Program-made: the position numbers and the translations under genes | Notes under the pieces: model-generated | Database searches by the model: none | Told to the model about the DNA's origin: nothing | What the model saw: only the letters and a program-made list of their open reading frames with translations | Shown here: positions 58,271-64,000 of the stretch, piece by piece | How positions within the stretch are numbered: position 1 is the stretch's first letter | How the letters are laid out: the number at the start of each line of letters is the position of its first letter | NCBI GenBank assembly: GCA_009667805.1 | Contig: CM019064.1 | Location: 77,560,400 to 77,624,399, forward strand | Origin: Leptobrachium leishanense | Taxonomy: Eukaryota; Chordata; Amphibia; Anura; Megophryidae | Reading direction: 5' to 3' | Length of the DNA: 64,000 nucleotides

Positions 58271-61200
58271 TCAGTGAGTTGGGTGGTAGGCTTCCCTAAA
58301 TAGGAACGTTTTAAGGGAGCGTTTGAAGGAAGAGAAGTTAGGGGAAAGTCTGACAGTACGAGGGAGAGCGTTCCAGAGAGTGGGGGCTGCGCGTGAGAAA
58401 TCCTGCAGTCTATCATGGGAAGAGGTGATGCGGGGAGAAGCTAGGCGCAGGTCACTGTTTGACCGTAGGGAGCGGGCTGGGGTGTATTTGGTGATTAGTG
58501 AGGACAGGTAGTGGGGAGCTGAGTTAGTGAGGGTTTTGTAGGTAAGGATAAGGATTTTGAATTTAATTCTGCAGTGGATGGGGAGCCAGTGAAGGGACTC
58601 GCATAGGGGAGCGGCAGAGACAGAGCGGCGGGTGAGGTGAATTAGCCTGGCGGAGGCGTTCAGGATGGATTGTAGGGGGGAGAGGCGGGACAGAGGGAGG
58701 CCAGATAAGAGATTATTGCAATAGTCGAGTCGGGAGATTACCAGAGCGTGTATGAGTTGTTTTGTGGTGACAGGGGTGAGAAATGGCCGAATTATGGAAA
58801 TATTACGCAGTTGGTATCGGCAGGAGGAGGAAAGAGACTTGATGTGGGGGATGAAGGAAAGAGCAGAGTCCAGTTTAACTCCATGACAGCGAACTTGGTT
58901 TGATGGGGAGATGATGATACCCTCCACCGTGATAGAGAAGTCAGGAGGTGGGGAGGCATTGGAGGGAGGAATAAGTAGGAGTTCAGTCTTTGACATGTTG
59001 ATCTTTAGGTGGTGGGAGGCCATCCAGAAGGAGATGCCAGATAAACAGTCACTGACTTTTGAAAGGACAGGGGGAGAGAGATCAGGGGTAGAGAGGTAGA
59101 TCTGAGTGTCATCAGCGTAGAGGTGGTAATTAAAGCCAAAGCTGTTGATGATTTTGCCCAGGGAGGAGGTGTAGATGGAAAAGAGCAGAGGACCAAGGAC
59201 AGAGCCTTGAGGTACACCAACAGATAGAGGCAATGAAGAGGAGGAGTTACCAGCAAAGGACACACAGAAGGACCTGTTGGATAAATAGGAGTCAACCCAA
59301 GCAAGTGCAGTGTCACCAAGACCCAGAGAGTTGAAGGTCTGTAGAAGGAGGGGGTGGTCAACAGTGTCAAAAGCAGCCGAGAGGTCAAGCAGGATGAGAA
59401 TAGAATAGTGGCCGTGTTTTTTAGCAGTTAGGAGGTCGTTGGTGACTTTGGTGAGGGCAGTTTCAGTTGAGTGTAGGGGACGGAAGCCAGATTGCAGGGG
59501 TCAAGTAGGGAATTGGAGGACAGGAAGAGGGAGAGGCGGTTGAAGACTAGTTTTTCTAAGAGCTTAGAGGTAAAGGGAAGCAGGGATACAGGGCGGTAGT
59601 TGGATGGAGAGTTGGGATCGAGGGATGGTTTCTTTAGTAAAGGGGTAACTAGCGCGTGTTTGAAGGCGGATGGAAAGGAGCCAGTGGAGAGAGATAGGTT
59701 GAAGATGTGTGTGAGAGCAGGGGTGAGGGAGGAGGAGAGGGGAGGAATTAGATGTGAGGGAATGGGGTAGAGCGAGCACGTGGTGAGATGTGAGGAGGAC
59801 AATAAGGAATTGACTTCCTCCTCAGTGGCTGGGAGGAAGCGGCAGAGGGTGGCAGAGGGGACCTGTGGGAGTGGAGGTGGCAGATAACTATCCTGTGTTG
59901 GGATGTTGCTTCTGATAGTTAGAGTTTTACTGAGGAAGTAGTCTGCCAGGTCTTGAGCGCTGAAGGCAGCTGTGGGGGGATGTGCAGGTGGGTAGAGGAG
60001 GGTGTTGAAGGTGGACCAGAGCCGTTTAGGGTTGGAGGACAGCGTAGATATAAGAGTATAAGAGATGAGAAGAAGGATTGTTTGGCCAAGTGGAGGGCAG
60101 AGGTGTATGACCGGAGAATAAACTTGAAGTGAACAAAATCAGCTTCAGAGCGGGATTTCCTCCAGGCACGCTCTGCAGTGCGGGAGCATCTTTGCAGGTA
60201 GCGAGTCTGGAGGGTGTGCCAGGGCTGAAGCTGGCGGCGTGGGGCCTTACAGAGTCAAAGAGGAGCAAGAGTGTCTAGAGCAGAGATAAGCATAGTGTTC
60301 TAGTGATTAGTGGCAGCATCAGGGCAGGTGAAGGATGAGGTGTGAGGGAGGTGGTGAAGTAGGTTGGAGAATTGATGGGGGTCCACAGCATGTAGATTTC
60401 TGCGAGTGTGTGTGCGGGGTGGGGGAGCAGGGTGTTTAGGAAGTCCAGATAGGTTGAAAGAGAGAAGGTGGTGGTCAGAGATGGGGAAAGGGCGACCGTT
60501 GAACTCAGAAATGGAGCAGAGGTTGGAAAAGACAAGGTCAATAGCGTGACCATCGTGGTGGGTAGGGAGGAGGGAGGATTGTGTGAGTCCAAGGGAGGAC
60601 GTGAGTGAAAGAAGTTTGGAGGCAGCATGGGCCGAGGGATCATCAATGGGAATGTTGAAGTCCCCGAGAATTAGGCATGGAAGATTAGAAGACAGGAAGT
60701 GAGAAAGCCAGGTAGCAAAGTGGTCAAAGAACTGGGAGGTTGGTCCCAGTTGGCGGTAGATGACTGCCACCCTGAGGGCCAGAGGAGAGAACAGGCGGAT
60801 GCAGTGTGTCTTGAAGGAGGAGAAGGAGATGGATGGGGGTGGAAGGAGATGCTGGTAGGTGCAGGTGGGAGAGAGCATGATTCCGACCCCGCCACCATTT
60901 CTCTCACCCGGTCTGGAGGTATGGCTCAAGTGTAGACCGCCATGTGAGAGAGCAGCAACGGAGGCCGTGTCAGAGGGAGTTAGCCAGGTTTCAGTTAAAG
61001 CTAGGAGGTTGAAGGAGTTTGAAAGGAAGAGGTCATGGATGGCTGTGAGTTTGTTGCACACAGAGCGAGCGTTCCAGAGGGCGCAGGAGAAAGAGGACAG
61101 GCGCTGAGGGATTATGGGAATGAGGTTGCTGGGCTTGCAGGGAGGTGATTTATGTGCGATGGAGATAGGATGAGAGGGAAGTATTGGATGTGTTGTGGGG

Positions 61201-61475
61201 CCAGGGTTAGGGGATATGTCACCTGAATAGAGTAACAGCAGGAGGGTGAGAAAGAGAAGGTGGGAATGGGATTTGTGGGAGTGGGAATGATTGCCAGCAC
61301 GAGAGTTAGAGGGAGACCATGTTCTGAGGAAACAAAGGAGCTCATGCGAGGCCATCATGTGGGACGAGAGGAGGGAGGGAGAGATGCAGATAGTGTAGGG
61401 GTCGGTGGTAGAGGGGCAGGAGTTCCATTTAAGGAGAAAGGTAGAAGTAAAGAGCAGAAGCGTGAGAGAAAGCAT
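58271..61475 (-). pseudogene. L2/CR1-type LINE ORF (endonuclease-reverse transcriptase), frame-broken
   Basis: The 5' block (60300-61475, 391 codons) has a hydrophobic N-terminal stretch, then GDISPNPGP (residues 85-93), then an APE endonuclease with WNARS (134-138), TETW (161-164), GDFN (271-274), AIDLVF (311-316) and SDHH (333-336). It stops at 60300. AWRKSRSEADFVHFK lies in another frame downstream. Reverse-transcriptase blocks follow in two further frames: SNYRPVSLLP with LEKLVFNRL (59428-59802), then [21 protein letters not shown] and a C-terminal [11 protein letters not shown] and [10 protein letters not shown] (58271-59263). At least three frame changes make it inactive, though each block is well preserved. 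Confidence 0.9.
61197..61223 (-). other. 2A-like motif GDISPNPGP in the LINE ORF
   Basis: The nonapeptide follows a Leu-rich stretch (residues 73-83). It keeps NPGP and the preceding D-I but has Ser where classical 2A sequences have Glu. 2A-like and relic NPGP motifs are known near the N-terminus of some APE-type LINE ORFs. Ribosome-skipping activity is uncertain because of the substitution. Confidence 0.6.
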
Positions 61476-61538
61476 AATATAGACGTGCGTTTACCCAGAG
61501 TAAAAAGTGGGCCTTGCAGTTCCTTCCTTCAGTCCTGC

Positions 61539-62845
61539 AACTCCAGGAAATCAACTCTAAGTGTCCACTTAGGATGCCACTTGGGGAGGTCAATGGAGCC
61601 AAGGCTCAATGGAGCCACTCTTAGCTGTTATATAGGGCAGACTGATTGCATTCAGGCAGTTAAAAGGTAAACACCTGATGCTGGATGGGCTGTGTCAATA
61701 GGGCAGGAGATTCACATGCTAATTAGCAAAGCAAATGGTGGAGAAAGGAGACAAAAATAATTTTAAAAAAAGAGACCAAGGTAACGATACAATGTGGGTG
61801 CCTGCAAATACTGGGTGATAGGGGTCCTACCAGCAAAAGTATGCAGGGGATCAGTTGAGATGTGGGTGTCTGTGGATACTGGGTGATAAAGTCTTACCAG
61901 CAAAAGTATGCAGGGGATCAGTTGAGATGTGGGTGTCTGTGGATACTGGGTGATAAAGTCTTACCAGCAAAAGTATGCAGGGGATCAGTTGAGATGTGGG
62001 TGTCTGTGGATACTGGGTGATAAAGTCTTACCAGCAAAAGTATGCAGGGGATCAGTTGAGATGTGGGTGTCTGTGGATACTGGGTGATAACGTCTTACCA
62101 GCAAAAGTATGCAGGGGATCAGTTGAGATGTGGGTGTCTGTGGATACTGGGTGATAAAGTCTTACCTGTGGAGAGAGGAGACACATGAATTAGGGATCAT
62201 GATGGTGGATGGTATAGGGCATCATGGATAAAACTCCAGGAAATCAACTCTAAGCGTCCACTTAGGATGCCACTTGGGGAGGTCAATGGAGCCAAGGCTC
62301 AATGGAGCCACTCTTAGCTGTTATATAGGGCAGACTGATTGCATTCAGGCAGTTAAAAGGTAAACACCTGATGCTGGATGGGCTGTGTCAATAGGGCAGG
62401 AGATTCACATGCTAATTAGCAAAGCAAATGGTGGAGAAAGGAGACAAAAATAAATTTAAAAAAAGAGACCAAGGTAACGATACAATGTGGGTGCCTGCAA
62501 ATACTGGGTAATAGGGGTCCTACCAGCAAAAGTATGCAGGGGATCAGTTGAGATGTGGGTGTCTGTGGATACTGGGTGATAAAGTCTTACCAGCAAAAGT
62601 ATGCAGGGGATCAGTTGAGATGTGGGTGTCTGTGGATACTGGGTGATAACGTCTTACCAGCAAAAGTATGCAGGGGATCAGTTGAGATGTGGGTGTCTGT
62701 GGATACTGGGTGATAAAGTCTTACCTGTGGAGAGAGGAGACACATGAATTAGGGATCATGATGGTGGATGGTATAGGGCATCATGGATAAAACTCCAGGA
62801 AATCAACTCTAAGCGTCCACTTAGGATGCCACTTGGGGAGGTCAC
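61539..62845 (-). repeat. Nested tandem 5' UTR repeats of the LINE
   Basis: Super-units start at 61539, 62232 and 62791 (AACTCCAGGAAATCAACTC), with periods of 693 and 559 bp. Each contains a block of 67-bp repeats (TGTGGGTGTCTGTGGATACT ... GATCAGTTGAGA): six units at 61793-62166 and four at 62486-62727. The period difference, 134 bp, equals exactly two 67-bp units. The third super-unit is cut at about 55 bp. This resembles promoter monomers of other LINEs. Confidence 0.9.
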
Positions 62846-62890
62846 TGTATCCTTCCTGGTAAAATCCTTTCTCAAAATAAATAAATAAAG
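62846..62890 (+). mobile_element. SINE, 3' part, displaced by LINE
   Basis: TGTATCCTTCCTGGTAAAA, then TCCTTTCTC and an AAATAAATAAATAAA tail, complete the SINE begun at 57880. Confidence 0.85.
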
Positions 62891-63090
62891 TTAACCCTTA
62901 CATGCCCATTTATGCCCACTGTCTTTTAGATTTTGGTTTTGCCACATTGGTTCGAGTTCCCTTGGCAGGAGGCCAGCATCCACACTTCAACAGGCATAGA
63001 GGCCGTGTATAGTGTGGGCAAGGGTGCCAAGAAGGGTGAGGGCACAAAGGTAGAGGGAGCTTCAGTTACAAATATAGTTTGTGTTTTCAG

Positions 63091-63153
63091 GGTAAGCCAG
63101 GATTATCAGGACAACCAGGACCAGGGGGACAGAAAGGAGACCAAGGGGCAAGG
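63091..63153 (+). CDS. COL26A1: COL26A1 exon g (63-nt collagen exon)
   Basis: It follows TTTGTGTTTTCAG and precedes GTGAGT, phase 0 to phase 0, 21 codons. It reads GKPGLSGQPGPGGQKG and DQGAR, seven Gly-X-Y triplets. Human COL26A1 has a comparable GERGTVGPSGEPGVKGEEG stretch near here. The final C-terminal exons (QLREALKILAERVLILE in the human protein as remembered) would lie beyond this window. Confidence 0.9.
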
Positions 63154-63215
63154 GTGAGTATTGTATGGGTTCAAACAGTGTTATGTTTATCAACTAATAA
63201 TTTTCGTCAGAGACA

Positions 63216-63392
63216 GAGTTATTCAGAGAGCGGTGAAAAGCAGGAGAATGCCTGGAGAGTGAAAATTCTAGGTCAAAATAGCCGATTTGGAAAGTGAGAT
63301 GAATGGGAGAATTTTTCTGGTTTGGCTATTTTGACCTAGAATTTTCACTTCTCCAGTCATTCTCCTGCTTTTCACCGCTCTCTGAAGAACCC
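63216..63392. mobile_element. GGGTTATTCAGAGAG MITE, most intact copy
   Basis: A 177-bp palindrome with arms of about 85 bp: GAGTTATTCAGAGAGCGGTG on the left, CACCGCTCTCTGAAGAACCC on the right. Its centre lies around ATGGGAGAATTTTTCTGG. It lies 63 bp after collagen exon g. Confidence 0.85.
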
Positions 63393-63724
63393 TGTTAGTC
63401 GACTAAATTTTTTTGTGACTAAAACTAAATAAAAACTAAGTTATGGTGACTAAAACTATGATGAAAGTCATTCACATTTTTGTTGACTCATAAAAACTAA
63501 GCTAAAATGTTATGAAGAGGCTATTTGGGAAGAGATCCAGTCAGGACTAATCTCAAGTAAGAAAGAAATGACGAATTTTCTATATTCAGATAAGTCAACT
63601 AAAATCTTGTGACATTTAGTCAACTAAAACTACACTTAAACAAATCAAACAACTAAAATATGACTAAAACTAAATGGAATTTTAGTCACTAGACTATGAC
63701 TAAACTAGATTAAAATTTGCTATC
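63393..63724. repeat. ACTAAAA-rich degenerate repeat
   Basis: Many imperfect copies of GACTAAAACTA and related words occur at 63400-63710, a low-complexity or degenerate tandem repeat. No gene. Confidence 0.6.
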
Positions 63725-64000
63725 AGAATCAACCCCATAACGACAGGCGGGCGTTGCCCATCGGGGGTGGCTAAATGCCGGCAAAGCGTACAGGTACGTC
63801 TCACCGACAGATGCTGTCACAAGGTGCAGATTGCACCCGACCCCGCAGCTGACGAGCAGCGCATGTCATTGGCTGCAGAGGGGGCGGACTGAGTTCAGTC
63901 CGTCCCCCTGCAGCCAATGACATGCGACGCGCGACGATGCGCGCACAATAGCGGGATCGTGAAAGATCACCATTGTGGATGAACAGTTTTATCCTAGTAT
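63725..64000. mobile_element. Hairpin-rich element related to the TTAACCCC group, cut by window end
   Basis: It begins CAACCCCATAACGAC, close to a TTAACCCCTTAACGAC-type terminus. It contains GGTGCAGATTGCACC and a long hairpin at 63861-63925 with arms of 31-32 bp and few mismatches (GCATGTCATTGGCTGCAG outer part). The right end lies outside the window. Confidence 0.55.

Larger units (their letters stand above)
58053..62845 (-). mobile_element. L2/CR1-type LINE with tandem 5' repeats, inserted in a SINE
   Basis: The minus-strand element ends at 58053 in an (ATT)n microsatellite and a 3' UTR with AGCGCTGCGGAATATGCTGG (58083-58105), typical of L2/CR1-type families that end in short repeats rather than poly(A). 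Its 5' part is a tandem array up to 62845, immediately followed by the other half of the split SINE. TGTA is present on both sides (58049-58052 and 62846-62849). The 4793 bp therefore arrived as one unit, and the tandem repeats are its 5' UTR. Confidence 0.88.

Noticed and set aside
59005..59388. 127-aa minus-strand frame near the LINE reverse transcriptase
   Set aside because: It lies mostly in another phase over reverse-transcriptase sequence and does not carry the motif residues.

Overview
The window is vertebrate nuclear DNA, most likely from an amphibian and probably a frog. It has large introns, one recognisable host gene, and a very dense load of DNA transposons (Tc1, hAT-like, PIF/Harbinger-like, and TTAA-target piggyBac/Kolobok-like elements) with fewer LINEs, SINEs and solo LTRs. 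No bacterial-type gene organisation, tRNA, rRNA or CRISPR array was seen. The species cannot be fixed from the sequence alone.

Host gene: seven exons on the + strand between 44182 and 63153 encode part of collagen alpha-1(XXVI) (COL26A1/EMID2). The assignment rests on a non-collagenous exon whose product contains APWNEDFLHDAIPL, followed by short Gly-X-Y exons with compatible splice phases, and on an exon pair reading VLYSLQP and then VSTITDTIVSGLPGPRGPPG. The upstream EMI-domain exons and the downstream C-terminal exons were not found, so the window cuts the gene at both ends. Positions 1-44181 are probably a long upstream intron, though distal exons could have been missed.

Layout: 1-6 kb holds a 5'-truncated L1/Tx1-type LINE with a 15-bp target duplication. 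7-20 kb holds MITEs, a decayed Tc1 element, a SINE, a hAT-like element carrying a 20-bp minisatellite, and a solo LTR. 20.5-27 kb holds two nested stacks: a hAT-like element containing a TTAA element containing a Harbinger-like MITE, and a solo LTR containing two hAT-like elements. 28-34 kb holds a second minisatellite, an array of six consecutive GC-rich hairpins and a 2-kb foldback element. 36-43 kb holds palindromes and TTA-target MITEs. 44-64 kb is the collagen gene, whose introns contain two near-identical Tc1 elements with intact transposase ORFs in opposite orientation, a 0.7-kb palindrome split by a piggyBac-like MITE, and a 4.8-kb L2/CR1-type LINE inserted inside a SINE.

Nearly all long ORFs are transposon-derived. 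The only ones that look functional are the two 344-aa Tc1 transposases at 47714-48748 and 49358-50392. The strongest candidates for something undescribed are the six-hairpin array (29439-29841), the nested tandem 5' repeats of the LINE (61539-62845), the inverted Tc1 pair inside one intron, and a recurring motif complementary to the U1 5' end in several GC-rich palindromic elements. All coordinates, target duplications and repeat boundaries were read by eye. Family-level names rest on motif recognition, not on database searches.
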